This document shows, in pieces, positions 1-9,346 of a DNA stretch of 64,000 nucleotides (the first letter of the stretch is position 1; every line of letters starts with the position of its first letter). A model generated the notes under the pieces. The model saw only the letters and a program-made list of their open reading frames with translations. It searched no databases and was not told the DNA's origin. Source of the DNA: Pseudomaricurvus sp965656525 (GTDB taxonomy: Bacteria > Pseudomonadota > Gammaproteobacteria > Pseudomonadales > Cellvibrionaceae). The stretch covers positions 69,061 to 133,060 of the forward strand of contig CBFHKY010000010.1 in the NCBI GenBank assembly GCA_965656525.1. Reading direction: 5' to 3'. A program made the translations under genes and the position numbers.

Positions 1-992
1 ACGCGTTTAGGATTACCTTGATGACTGTCGTCTACCAGCGCCTGGATTTCGACCAGCAGTGGACGAGTACCTTCCCAGACCACCATCACCACCGAACCGG
101 CAGCCACTTCATCGGCGCGTTGCAAAAAGATAGATGACGGGTTGCTCACCTCGCGTAAGCCTTGCTCTGTCATGGCAAACACCCCCAATTCGTTAACCGC
201 ACCAAAGCGATTTTTATTGCCTCGCAAGGTGCGAAAACGGGAATCGTGCGAACCGTCTAACAACACCGAACAGTCAATCATGTGCTCCAATACTTTGGGC
301 CCCGCGAGGCTGCCATCTTTGGTTACGTGTCCGACCAAGAACAAGGCCGTTCCGGTCTGCTTGGCAAAGCGGGTTAGGTAGGCTGCGCTCTCTCGCACCT
401 GCGAGACAGAACCCGGTGCCGATGCAATATCGGCCATGTGCATAACCTGTATGGAATCCACTACCATCGCTTTAGGGCGTAAAGCCTGCGCGGTGGATAC
501 GAGCGACTCAACACTGGTCTCAGAGAGCATTTTTAATTTGTCTGTAGGCAAACCCAATCGCTGAGCGCGCATGGCGACCTGCTGTAGCGATTCTTCACCG
601 GTGCAGTAGAGGGTTTCCATGCCCTGCGCCAAAAAACACATCGTTTGTAGCAACAACGTGGATTTACCCGCACCGGGGTTGCCCCCGACTAACACCACGG
701 AACCAGGAACCAATCCCCCACCTAACACTCGATCAAACTCAGCCGTACCAGAAGAAAAACGTGGTAACGCTTGCAGGTCGATGTCCGCTAATGTCTGCAC
801 AGCGGCGGCGCCGATCGTCGCACCTGCGCTGCCAGCGTACCCGCTGAATTTTTCCGAGCGATTGGTCGGTGTCGGCCCCAGCCTCACTTCGCTGAGACTG
901 TTCCATGCGCCACACTCACCGCACTGCCCTTGCCATTTCGTAAAGTCGGCACCGCATTCGTTGCACACAAACGCCATTTTCTGCTTCGCCAC
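1..992 (-). CDS. radA: DNA repair protein RadA, C-terminus cut by window edge
   Basis: RadA is a RecA-like ATPase that helps process recombination intermediates and promotes branch migration. The N-terminus shows the C4 zinc finger (VCNEC...CGECGAW). A Walker A motif (GNPGAGKST) is encoded near 655-685, and the RadA-specific KNRFG motif near 200-220. About 330 residues are in the window; the C-terminal Lon-like domain lies mostly outside. The start is GTG at 992 (VAKQKMAFVCNECG), chosen because AGGGAG lies 5 nt upstream and known RadA proteins begin MAK...AFVCNECG; the internal ATG at 977 would remove this leader. It is divergent from the DnaT-like gene with a 141-bp spacer. Confidence 0.95.
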   Translation of the reverse strand, partial: MAKQKMAFVCNECGADFTKWQGQCGECGAWNSLSEVRLGPTPTNRSEKFSGYAGSAGATIGAAAVQTLADIDLQALPRFSSGTAEFDRVLGGGLVPGSVVLVGGNPGAGKSTLLLQTMCFLAQGMETLYCTGEESLQQVAMRAQRLGLPTDKLKMLSETSVESLVSTAQALRPKAMVVDSIQVMHMADIASAPGSVSQVRESAAYLTRFAKQTGTALFLVGHVTKDGSLAGPKVLEHMIDCSVLLDGSHDSRFRTLRGNKNRFGAVNELGVFAMTEQGLREVSNPSSIFLQRADEVAAGSVVMVVWEGTRPLLVEIQALVDDSHQGNPKR

Positions 993-1133
993 ACAGGCTC
1001 CCTATGGTTTATCACACGCCTAAAGGCATGTCCGTTCATCAACGCTTATCTTAACTGTTGCGACACGATCATAGCCAGCAACACACACCTGATACTAACG
1101 ACTTGCACGTCAGATAATGATAAAGTTATCGCT

Positions 1134-2258
1134 ATGAGTTCATCCCTGATTCCCGAACGACCGTTAGTGGTCTCCCCTTCTCTAGCCGCCACCATTGGCT
1201 TGGAGGAAGCCACCATGCTCAGCGTTCTCGACGACCTAACCCGACCACTGCAACCGCAACCGCATCAAGGTCATGACTGGCATCAACTGCCAGCGGACTT
1301 ACTGCGGTCGGTTTTTCCTTTTTGGAACGATCATGATTTGCAACGCGTCAGTCAAAACTTGCGCGCTAAAGGCGTTATTTTGCTGCAGTCGGCGCCGTTT
1401 ATTCAAAGCCAACAATTATGGTTTGCTTACAATGAAAGCTCGGCGCCCTCAGCGCCGCAATCACAGCAGACTATAGCACCAGCCATGCATCGCCCCAGAG
1501 CGGTCGGTGCCACACCGATCTCACCCTCTTGGCAACCCGACAACGAAACCATCGCTCGTATTGCACAACACAACATCGATGAAAACTTTATTCGCCAGCA
1601 AATACCCGAATTTGTAACCTTCTGGCGAGAAAGCGGTGAATCACACCGAGCATGGGGTTCTAAGTTTCATCAGCATGTGGTGCATCAATGGCGACAACGT
1701 GAAACCTTTACCGCACAAAAAGATGCGGAAACTGCCATGACCACCAGCTGGCAACCCAGTCAGGATGCACTAGACGTACTCACTCGACACGCTGACATTC
1801 ACCCACAGTTCGTGGCCGACAGCATACCGGAGTTTGTACTCTATTGGAGTGAACGGGGCGAGAAAGGTCGCACTTGGAACAGCAAGTTTATTCAACACGT
1901 AAGACGCCAATGGGCTCGCTACACCTCATCGCTTGAGCACGATACAGAGCCCAAACGCATTCCAGAGAACTGGCAACCCGGCAGCGATGTCTACGATATT
2001 TTACGCATGGCTAATATCGATCTAACCTTTGCCCAGCAGTTGATTCCGGAATTTGTCATTTTCTGGCGCGACAGCAATCAAGTCTATGCGTCTTGGAATA
2101 CCAAATTTTTACAACACGCCAAATTTCATTGGGCCAAGCGCCACGCGCTGGCCGCACCACAAGGTCAGAAACATGACGGACAATCACAAAACGCCACCAG
2201 CCGCACCCGTGACCGATCCCTCGCGGAAGACCTCAGCGACCGCAGCTGGGCCTTCTGA
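1134..2258 (+). CDS. DnaT-like protein with three tandem DnaT ssDNA-binding domains
   Basis: The 374-residue protein has an N-terminal winged-helix-like segment (about 10-100), a Pro/Ala/Gln linker, then three copies of a domain of about 57 residues at about 133-188, 206-262 and 280-336. Each copy follows WQP...IPEFVxxW...W(N/G)xKFxQH...W, the pattern of the primosomal DnaT C-terminal domain, which in E. coli binds ssDNA and helps load DnaB at restarted forks. E. coli DnaT has a single copy. The start ATG at 1134 was preferred over the upstream TTG at 930, which runs antisense through radA; no good Shine-Dalgarno is visible. The 3' end overlaps the next gene by 86 nt out of frame. That neighbour is a lambda-P-like loader, so a joint helicase-loading role is inferred. 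Family clear, exact role unknown. Confidence 0.8.
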   Translation: MSSSLIPERPLVVSPSLAATIGLEEATMLSVLDDLTRPLQPQPHQGHDWHQLPADLLRSVFPFWNDHDLQRVSQNLRAKGVILLQSAPFIQSQQLWFAYNESSAPSAPQSQQTIAPAMHRPRAVGATPISPSWQPDNETIARIAQHNIDENFIRQQIPEFVTFWRESGESHRAWGSKFHQHVVHQWRQRETFTAQKDAETAMTTSWQPSQDALDVLTRHADIHPQFVADSIPEFVLYWSERGEKGRTWNSKFIQHVRRQWARYTSSLEHDTEPKRIPENWQPGSDVYDILRMANIDLTFAQQLIPEFVIFWRDSNQVYASWNTKFLQHAKFHWAKRHALAAPQGQKHDGQSQNATSRTRDRSLAEDLSDRSWAF

Positions 2259-2868
2259 CGCCCCATCAAAAGGCGGTCAGCAAGAACAGGCGACAGCTCG
2301 TCCAAGTCAAGAATTGGTGGATGCCATCAATCAGGTGTTTGCGCTATTTCGAATCAATTACCACAACCAATACCACAGCGCCTTTGGTGATATAAGCATC
2401 GTCAATCAAGCGAAACGCTTGTGGGTGGAATCTTTACAACGATTCGCGCCCGACGTTATTTTGCGCGGCGCTCGACAATGCATTGAACAATCTGAGTACC
2501 TGCCCACCCTTCACAAAATGATGACTTACTGTCAGGGCACTCCGGCACAGCATGGTCTGCCTGATGTTCACAGTGCGTACCTTGAAGCGTGTCGTGCACC
2601 CAGCCCTAAAGCAGCCTATTCGTGGAGTCACCCGGCGGTGTATCACGCGGGCAAAGACAGTGATTGGTATTTCTTATCAACCAATCCAGAGCGTGTGACT
2701 TTCCCAGTCTTTCGCCAACATTATGACCGCTTGTGTGAACGAGTGATGGCAGGCGACACTCTGCCTGCGGCTGAAATCAAACGGTTAACCGATACGATTG
2801 AAACCCCATTATCGAAAGAAGAAAACCTCGCCAGACTCGAAAAAATGCGACAAGATCTAGGGCTATAA
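2173..2868 (+). CDS. Replication protein P-like putative helicase loader
   Basis: The 231-residue protein resembles the phage lambda replication protein P family, which binds the replicative helicase DnaB and delivers it to DNA. The first 45 residues are Pro/Ala/Ser/Gln-rich and probably disordered. The core begins PSQELVDAINQVFALFRINYHNQYHSAF and continues with the P-family pattern LWVESL..F.P..I..G...C......LPTLHKM...C. ATG 2173 is preceded by AAGG about 8 nt upstream and lies inside the last 86 nt of the DnaT-like gene, so the two are probably translationally coupled. A prophage origin is possible, but no phage genes surround it. The convergent HD-GYP gene ends 8 nt away. Confidence 0.7.
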   Translation: MTDNHKTPPAAPVTDPSRKTSATAAGPSDAPSKGGQQEQATARPSQELVDAINQVFALFRINYHNQYHSAFGDISIVNQAKRLWVESLQRFAPDVILRGARQCIEQSEYLPTLHKMMTYCQGTPAQHGLPDVHSAYLEACRAPSPKAAYSWSHPAVYHAGKDSDWYFLSTNPERVTFPVFRQHYDRLCERVMAGDTLPAAEIKRLTDTIETPLSKEENLARLEKMRQDLGL

Positions 2869-2876
2869 CGATAAAC

Positions 2877-4088
2877 TTACAAATAATCCTGCAAGTTGAG
2901 CCCGTAATCTTCAGCCGATACCGCTCCAACAATAGCGCCATAGATCTGGGAGTCACTGAGACTAACCACCTTTGGTGACAGTTTACTTTTACGCTTAATG
3001 TCGTAAATCAACTTAACCCGTGGGCGATCCGGCTGCTGGTGATTCGCTTCTTGCACTATGGCCAAGTGCCCAGATTTTAGCTTCACCGTCGCGCCTGCTG
3101 GGTAAATACTGATGCAACGGATCAGCTGATAAACCAGAGCACGCTCTAAGTGGTTGTCGCTCCACTCCAGCATTTTTTTTAACGCCACCGTGGGCTCCAT
3201 CCCCGAATGATAAACTCGTTCGGCGGTGATGGCGTCGTAAACATCGACCACAGCCGCCATGCGACCATGCCGAGTAATGGCGTTTGCAGGGAGCCCACGC
3301 GGATACCCTGTGCCATCAAGGCGCTCGTGATGCTGCGCACAGATATCCATCACGACTTTAGGCAAGCCTTCTATTTGTGCCAGCGAGTTTTCGCCATAGG
3401 TAACGTGGCGCTTCATTTCATCCCACTCGTCTAGGTCTAGGCGCCCAGGCTTGTACAAAATACTTTCCGCCACACGAATCTTGCCTACATCATGCACCAA
3501 AGCGCCAAACACCAGCTCGTGTAACTCGATACCGTTGATTCCCATTGAGCGTGCCAACAACCCCATCAATACCGCCACATTCATGGAATGCTCTAACAGG
3601 TATTGGTCTTTTTCTCGCATCCGCATCAGGCTGCCGAGAGCATTGGGGTTATTGAGTAAAGAGCTGTTGATGTCATCTGTGATGGCGTGAACGGCATGCT
3701 CATCAAAAGAGCGCCCCATTTTCACGTCGGTCATTACATTTCCCACGAGTTCCAGCGCTCGCGAGCGAATTTCAAGCGCAGTTTCACGTTCTTTATCGAA
3801 CGACACCCGCGGAACAGTAAAGTGCAGGCTCGGGTTGATGTTGGCCAGCTCATTGGTATGATTCTTTTGTATCGTACTTTGCGGTATCCCCAGTACGCAG
3901 TCTTTGCCTTTTTCTACATCGATATAAAGCTGACCAAAGCCCATAGATTGAAATTTTTTAACGGTTTCGGGCTTAGTGATCAACCCCTGTGCTTTGAGGT
4001 TAGTCTCAGCAGCCCATTCATCATTAACTTGGGTGATGTACATGCCCACTTCAAGTTGATCAATGGTGATTCGTTTTATCTTATCCAT
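2877..4088 (-). CDS. HD-GYP domain c-di-GMP phosphodiesterase
   Basis: The 403-residue protein has an N-terminal DUF3391-type domain (about 1-130; begins IKRITIDQLEVGMYI) followed by an HD-GYP domain. Metal-binding HD is at 199-200 (LVHDVGK), and the extended signature HHERLDGTGYP at about 253-263 is intact, so the enzyme should hydrolyse c-di-GMP. No membrane segment or signal peptide is visible, so it is cytoplasmic. The window also encodes a GGDEF cyclase at 37401, but the two are not linked. It is transcribed alone, convergent with the helicase-loader gene. ATG 4088 is the only sensible start, and the Shine-Dalgarno is weak. Confidence 0.9.
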   Translation of the reverse strand: MDKIKRITIDQLEVGMYITQVNDEWAAETNLKAQGLITKPETVKKFQSMGFGQLYIDVEKGKDCVLGIPQSTIQKNHTNELANINPSLHFTVPRVSFDKERETALEIRSRALELVGNVMTDVKMGRSFDEHAVHAITDDINSSLLNNPNALGSLMRMREKDQYLLEHSMNVAVLMGLLARSMGINGIELHELVFGALVHDVGKIRVAESILYKPGRLDLDEWDEMKRHVTYGENSLAQIEGLPKVVMDICAQHHERLDGTGYPRGLPANAITRHGRMAAVVDVYDAITAERVYHSGMEPTVALKKMLEWSDNHLERALVYQLIRCISIYPAGATVKLKSGHLAIVQEANHQQPDRPRVKLIYDIKRKSKLSPKVVSLSDSQIYGAIVGAVSAEDYGLNLQDYL

Positions 4089-4170
4089 ACAATTATTAGC
4101 TACTGGCTAGTTCGTCTGACTAAGTATAGAAAAAGATTTTGATTTATCCGTAAATTTCAGCACGAACGCT

Positions 4171-5316
4171 TTATTCTTGCGGCCAACTGCCATCTGGGCG
4201 AGGTAAGAAAAAGGGCTGGGAGAACCAATAAAAGCGGCCATCCGGCCCTGGCGCGGTGCAATTAATGCGATTTCTACCTGGGGTTAGCGACTGATTGAGA
4301 GTCACTTTATACTTGGCGTATTCGGCCAAATCGTTGCTTGCAGCGCTTGGAGTTACCTGCAAAGCGCCTTGCCCTGTCGCAAAGCACTGCAGCCCAGCGA
4401 TGGCTTCTGCCAATGTAAGCAACAGTACCGGCTGAGTTTCGCTGGCGACCAAAAGAGGCAGTGTCGATGCTTGATGAAACCAGTCACTTTTTAGCTCGGC
4501 ACGCTGCACCAGCAAAGGCAAACTGGACACCTTCGCCGAGAAATCATCCATATCGGTACCGTAATATCCACCAAAGGGAAACCTGGGCAAAGCTTGCAGT
4601 GACAACGTCGTCGACTCTGCAGAGGACACGGCAAGGGGCGATAAAGGCCCAGAGTGCTGCCCAAACGCGATATAGCCCATGTCTTGTATGAGCGCTTCTA
4701 TGGCACTGTCAAACTCCCCGTAAGGGTACGCCAACAACTTTGGTGCTGTTCCGATTTCCTCTTGAATTCGGCGCTGTGCCTGCTCAACATCGGAACGAAC
4801 CCGCTGCAACCACTCTGATTCCTCAAGCCCTTCAGGCCGTCTCGAAAAGTGGCTATGGCTGTGGCTGTGGTTGGCAATGACCGCTCCATTGGCCGCCATT
4901 TCACGCAGCTGCTGCCAACTGGAAAACCCTTTCCATTGATCGTCGAGCGGAGCAGTATTCACAAAGATCGTAAACGGCCAATTCTTCTGTTTAAGCAGCG
5001 GATAAGCCACTTGATAGACACTGTCGTAGCCATCATCAAAGGTAATGGCTACCCGCCGAGACCGCTTAGCACGCTCAGGATTCTGGCGCAGATCCTCAAT
5101 CATCTCAGTGAGCGGCACAACCTCAAACCCTTCGGTTTTCAGATAATCCATGTGCTGACGAAACAGATCGGGCGATGTGGAGGTGGCCTTGGGTGAGGAT
5201 TCGGAAATGTGGTGATACTGCAGTACCACATCTCCCCAAGACGTCACAGCAAATATGCTCAGCAGAATTGCTAAGACCAACTGCCGGACTCTGTTAACGA
5301 TATTAGCGATGCTCAT
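4171..5316 (-). CDS. Exported polysaccharide deacetylase (NodB family)
   Basis: After an N-terminal signal segment (VLAILLSIFAVTSWG) comes a NodB homology domain: motif 1 TFDDGYDS (catalytic Asp plus metal Asp), motif 2 NHSHSH (metal His), motif 3 YPYGEFD. Such enzymes remove acetyl groups from surface polysaccharide or peptidoglycan sugars in the periplasm. The C-terminal 130 residues form an extension of no recognised family. ATG 5316 (MSIANIV) follows GGAG 10 nt upstream; GTG 5334 (MWSQRG) is an alternative. It lies 76 nt downstream of parC with no terminator seen between them, so read-through from parC is likely. Substrate unknown. Confidence 0.85.
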   Translation of the reverse strand: MSIANIVNRVRQLVLAILLSIFAVTSWGDVVLQYHHISESSPKATSTSPDLFRQHMDYLKTEGFEVVPLTEMIEDLRQNPERAKRSRRVAITFDDGYDSVYQVAYPLLKQKNWPFTIFVNTAPLDDQWKGFSSWQQLREMAANGAVIANHSHSHSHFSRRPEGLEESEWLQRVRSDVEQAQRRIQEEIGTAPKLLAYPYGEFDSAIEALIQDMGYIAFGQHSGPLSPLAVSSAESTTLSLQALPRFPFGGYYGTDMDDFSAKVSSLPLLVQRAELKSDWFHQASTLPLLVASETQPVLLLTLAEAIAGLQCFATGQGALQVTPSAASNDLAEYAKYKVTLNQSLTPGRNRINCTAPGPDGRFYWFSQPFFLPRPDGSWPQE

Positions 5317-5392
5317 GCCGCGCTGACTCCACACCTTGTTAACCCTTCACAGCTCTGTATGACCCATACCTTGGATGGTTAAGGCCTGATCT

Positions 5393-7642
5393 TCAACTCT
5401 TTACAGAAACCGCATCCACTTTTTGGAAGCCGCGCGGTAATTTGTTGCCCCGCCGGCCACGCTCACCTCGGTAATGCTCTAGATCACTGAGTTTCAGTGT
5501 GAGGTGTCGCTTACCGGAATACACCACCAGTTCCTGCCCCGGTGTAATCACCTCCAAGGCGAGTAAATACTCTTCACGATTTTGCAATCGAGCAGAGGGA
5601 ATACTCATGATTTTATTGCCTTTACCTCGTGCCAATTCTGGCAATTCAGAAACAGGGAAAACCAACAGTCGGCCATCGTTACTGAATGCAGCCAATACAC
5701 TGTCACCCTGATCCGACAGTATTTTCGGCGGCAATACTCGCCCACCTTTGGGCAGCGACAACGACGCTTTACCCGCTTTATTTTTGGTGTATAAATCGGA
5801 TAAATGCCCAATGAACCCATAACCCGCGTCAGAAGCCAACAACACTTTTTGGTTGTCGTTGCCCATCAATGCCACATCGAAAGTCGCCCCCGGTGGTGGG
5901 TTCAATCGCCCCGTGATGGGTTCCCCTTGCCCTCGTGCAGAAGGCAAACCGTGAGCCTGTAGTGCGTAACTACGCCCCGTGGAATCCAACAAAATTACGT
6001 GTTGATTCGTCTTTCCTTTTGCCGCCACTTTAAAACTGTCGCCCGACTTGTAACTCAACGCGGTCGGATCGATATCGTGGCCTTTGGCGGCACGAATCCA
6101 GCCTTTATCCGAAATCACCACAGTGACAGGGTCCGCACTCAGTAAATCTGTTTCGCTGAAAGCTTGTGCCTCTTCACGAATCACAATGGGCGAGCGTCGG
6201 TCGTCGCCATATTCTTCCGCTGCAGCCAACAGCTCTTTGCGCACCAGTGTTTTTAAACGGCGGGCCGAATCCAAAGTTTGCATCAGATCGCCACGTTCTT
6301 TCTCTAGCGCGGCCTGCTCTTCTTTTATCTTCATTTCTTCCAAGCGCGCCAACTGTCGCAACTTGGTGTCTAGAATGTATTCCGCTTGCGCTTCTGTCAG
6401 GTCAAAACGCGTTATCAGGACAGGTTTCGGGTGATCTTCATTGCGGATGATACGAATCACTTCATCCACATTGAGAAACACAATCATCAGCGCCGCCAAG
6501 CGCGCTAGGCGCTCATCCACTTTATTCAGACGATGCTGTAGACGTCGGCGCACCGTCACCATGCGGAAACTCAGCCACTCACTTAAAATTTGATCCAGTG
6601 GCTTCACTTTGGGTAAGCCATCGATACCGATCATATTGAGGTTAATGCGGTACGTACGCTCCAGATCCGTAGTGGCGAATAAATGGCTCATCATCGCGTC
6701 CAGATCAACACGATTGGAGCGCGGAATAATCACTAACCGAGTCGGATTTTCGTGATCCGATTCATCGCGTAAATCCGCAACCATGGGTAACTTTTTGGCC
6801 TGCATTTGAGCCGCAATTTGCTCAAGGATTTTGGCACCGCTCACCTGATGAGGAAGCGCCGTCACCACTACATCGCCGTGCTCTGTTGTCCATAGCGCTC
6901 GCATGCGCACACTGCCGCGCCCTGTTTCGTACATTTTTTGCAGTTCGTGACTGGGGGTAATAATTTCCGCTTCTGTCGGCATGTCGGGGCCGGCTATAAA
7001 CGGCATCAAATCCGCAACACTCGCCTTGGGGTTCTCCAACATATGGATGGTCGCGTTGACCACTTCACGCAAATTATGCGGCGGGATGTCCGTTGCCATA
7101 CCCACCGCAATGCCAGTGGTACCATTGAGCAACACATTGGGTACACGAGCTGGCAGTACCGTGGGTTCATCCATAGTACCGTCGAAGTTAGGCGCCCAAT
7201 TAACCGTGCCCTGCCCTAGTTCAGAAAGCAGGGTTTCACTGTACGGGGTCAGGCGGGATTCGGTATAACGCATGGCCGCAAAGGATTTCGGATCATCCGG
7301 TGACCCCCAATTGCCTTGACCATCCACTAACGGGTAGCGGTAAGAGAACGACTGCGCCATCAATACCATGGCTTCATAAGCAGCCGAGTCACCGTGCGGG
7401 TGAAACTTACCAATCACGTCACCCACAGTACGCGCGGATTTTTTGAACTTCGCTGTGGATTTCAGCCCCAGCTCACTCATGGCGTACACAATGCGTCGCT
7501 GTACGGGCTTTAAGCCGTCGCCAATGTTTGGCAGTGCACGATCAAGAATGACGTACATGGAATAATCCAAGTAGGCTTTCTCGGCATAAGTTTTTAAGGG
7601 GATGAACTCGTCAGAATCGGGCGGAAGCACCTCGGTGGTCAT
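5393..7642 (-). CDS. parC: DNA topoisomerase IV subunit A
   Basis: At 749 residues the length fits ParC and is shorter than GyrA. The catalytic tyrosine is Y126 (AAMRYTESR). The quinolone-resistance region reads HPHGDSAAYE (81-90), so the positions matching E. coli ParC S80 and E84 are the unmutated Ser86 and Glu90. The C-terminal third forms the beta-pinwheel DNA-wrapping domain. ParC2ParE2 decatenates daughter chromosomes; parE is not in the window. ATG 7642 has AGGATG 5 nt upstream. It may be co-transcribed with the deacetylase downstream. Confidence 0.97.
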   Translation of the reverse strand: MTTEVLPPDSDEFIPLKTYAEKAYLDYSMYVILDRALPNIGDGLKPVQRRIVYAMSELGLKSTAKFKKSARTVGDVIGKFHPHGDSAAYEAMVLMAQSFSYRYPLVDGQGNWGSPDDPKSFAAMRYTESRLTPYSETLLSELGQGTVNWAPNFDGTMDEPTVLPARVPNVLLNGTTGIAVGMATDIPPHNLREVVNATIHMLENPKASVADLMPFIAGPDMPTEAEIITPSHELQKMYETGRGSVRMRALWTTEHGDVVVTALPHQVSGAKILEQIAAQMQAKKLPMVADLRDESDHENPTRLVIIPRSNRVDLDAMMSHLFATTDLERTYRINLNMIGIDGLPKVKPLDQILSEWLSFRMVTVRRRLQHRLNKVDERLARLAALMIVFLNVDEVIRIIRNEDHPKPVLITRFDLTEAQAEYILDTKLRQLARLEEMKIKEEQAALEKERGDLMQTLDSARRLKTLVRKELLAAAEEYGDDRRSPIVIREEAQAFSETDLLSADPVTVVISDKGWIRAAKGHDIDPTALSYKSGDSFKVAAKGKTNQHVILLDSTGRSYALQAHGLPSARGQGEPITGRLNPPPGATFDVALMGNDNQKVLLASDAGYGFIGHLSDLYTKNKAGKASLSLPKGGRVLPPKILSDQGDSVLAAFSNDGRLLVFPVSELPELARGKGNKIMSIPSARLQNREEYLLALEVITPGQELVVYSGKRHLTLKLSDLEHYRGERGRRGNKLPRGFQKVDAVSVKS

Positions 7643-7810
7643 AAAACATCCTAAGTGATGAAATAATGGCTGGCCTGCGGCAATTCATGCAGCGACCGCT
7701 TTCGTTATCGACTGCCAGCTTATACCAAAAGGGGGTGGGGGCTTCAATGGGAATTCAGAATGGTCTCGTAGTGGGAGAGATCAAAAGCAGCCATCAAAGA
7801 GAGAGAAAAC

Positions 7811-7841
7811 AAAAAAAGGGCCATCTTAAATGACCCTTTTT
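7811..7841 (-). terminator. Intrinsic terminator of the thiolase gene
   Basis: On the minus strand GGGTCAT pairs with ATGGCCC (one G-T wobble) around a TTAAG loop, extended by an A-run before and a T-run after the stem. It lies about 40 nt past the thiolase stop. The flanking A and T runs could make it work in both directions. Confidence 0.85.
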
Positions 7842-7878
7842 CACAAACGGCTGATTGTTATCAAACGATTAGAAGCGC

Positions 7879-9054
7879 TTAACGCTCTACGGCAACCGCT
7901 GTAGCCTCACCGCCCGCCAAACAAATACCTGCCATACCAGTCTTCATGTCGTAAGTTTCCAGTGCCGCAATCAAGGTCACAAGAATACGTGCACCGGAGG
8001 CACCCAATGGGTGGCCTAATGCGCACGCACCACCGTGTACGTTCATTTTGTCGCGGGGAATGCTCAGCTCTTTCATGGCAGCCATTGGCACAACCGCAAA
8101 AGCTTCGTTCACCTCGTACAAATCAACGCTGTCAGAGCTCCAGTCCAAACGCTCATACAGTTTTTTGAAAGCGCCTACTGGTGCAGTGGTAAACCAAGCT
8201 GGTTCTTGGGCAAACTGGGAGTGACCTTTGATGGTAGCCAGTACCTTTAGGCCACGCTTGTCGGCTTCGGATTTGCGCATCAGAACCAGAGCAGCGGCGC
8301 CATCAGAAATAGAGCTGGCGTTGGCTGCCGTCACTGTACCGTCTTTCTTGAAAGCAGGCTTCAAACTAGGAATCTTATCGGGGCGGGCATTACCCGGTTG
8401 CTCATCGGTTTCAAAAACCGCTTCGCCTTTGCGAGAAGCCACTGTCACAGCTGAAATTTCACGCTTAAATTTACCCGCGTCGATTGCCGCGTTCGCACGG
8501 CTCAATGAACCAATCGCAAATTCATCCTGATCTTCACGGGTAAAGCCAAAGTGATCCGCACACAGCTCACCAAACAGACCCATTGGGTTGCCAGAATAAG
8601 GGTCTTGCAAACCGTCATACAACATGTGATCCCAAATTTCGGCATGTCCAAAACGATATCCGCCACGGCCTTTAGGAATCAGGTAAGGCGCATTGGTCAT
8701 GCTTTCCATGCCACCCGCCACCACAATAGAGGCGCTACCTGTCAGGATGGCATCATGGGCCATCATTACCGTTTTCATGCCTGAGCCACAAACTTTATTG
8801 ACTGTTGTACATGGCGCGCTGGTGGGGATCCCAGCTTTCAATGCCGCTTGACGCGCCGGTGCCTGACCCAGTCCCGCTGGTAGCACACAACCCATCAGAA
8901 CTTCATCTACCGCATCCGGAGCAACACCCGCTTCGGTTAAGGCGCCAGTAATAGCAACAGCACCCAAATCCATGGCCGACATTCCGCTGAACATACCTTG
9001 CATACCACCCATTGGGGTACGAGACATACCTACGATAACAACTGGATCAGACAT
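7879..9054 (-). CDS. Acetyl-CoA acetyltransferase (thiolase)
   Basis: The 391-residue protein is a full-length type II thiolase. The acyl-accepting nucleophile is C89 in NKVCGSGMK; GGMESMTNAP follows; the C-terminal half has NVHGGACALGHPLGASG (catalytic His) and the second active Cys in GICLAGGEA. It condenses two acetyl-CoA to acetoacetyl-CoA or runs the reverse reaction in fatty-acid or short-chain acid degradation. It appears monocistronic, with its own terminator and no fad or phb genes next to it, so the pathway cannot be fixed from context. ATG 9054 with AGAGAG upstream is the start. Confidence 0.93.
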   Translation of the reverse strand: MSDPVVIVGMSRTPMGGMQGMFSGMSAMDLGAVAITGALTEAGVAPDAVDEVLMGCVLPAGLGQAPARQAALKAGIPTSAPCTTVNKVCGSGMKTVMMAHDAILTGSASIVVAGGMESMTNAPYLIPKGRGGYRFGHAEIWDHMLYDGLQDPYSGNPMGLFGELCADHFGFTREDQDEFAIGSLSRANAAIDAGKFKREISAVTVASRKGEAVFETDEQPGNARPDKIPSLKPAFKKDGTVTAANASSISDGAAALVLMRKSEADKRGLKVLATIKGHSQFAQEPAWFTTAPVGAFKKLYERLDWSSDSVDLYEVNEAFAVVPMAAMKELSIPRDKMNVHGGACALGHPLGASGARILVTLIAALETYDMKTGMAGICLAGGEATAVAVER

Positions 9055-9346
9055 AAAAATCTCTCTTTGGATTATTTATCATTCCATCAATTATACGGGC
9101 TGGGGGGCCTTAGGTTAAACCCCAAGATCTCTATACGACCTTAATTAGCCTTTTGTTTTTCATGATTTTGTCGTTTAGGCACCTAAATATCCGCCTCTCT
9201 TTGTGTATAAAGTCACTGATTGACGAATCAAGCTTGCGGTGCGCCCATAAAACGGTCGACAATCCCTAACGCTATTGAACTCTTAGCCTTTTACTCCGCA
9301 GACGATATTCTCAGTCGCGGTGAGCCCTTACAAAGGAACCGATGTT

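Noticed and set aside
1113..1130. GATAATGATAAAGTTATC just before the DnaT-like gene looks like a Fur box
   Set aside because: It is one base short of the correct register in the second half and has no link to iron genes; AT-rich chance match.
2173..2868. Lambda-P-like gene as evidence for a prophage
   Set aside because: No integrase, structural, lysis or repressor gene lies nearby; neighbours are radA and housekeeping genes.
6084..6450. Open frames antisense to parC (and similar long antisense frames in gspD, gspE, ybiT and the PQQ dehydrogenase)
   Set aside because: They lie wholly inside well-conserved genes, lack ribosome-binding sites and resemble no protein family.
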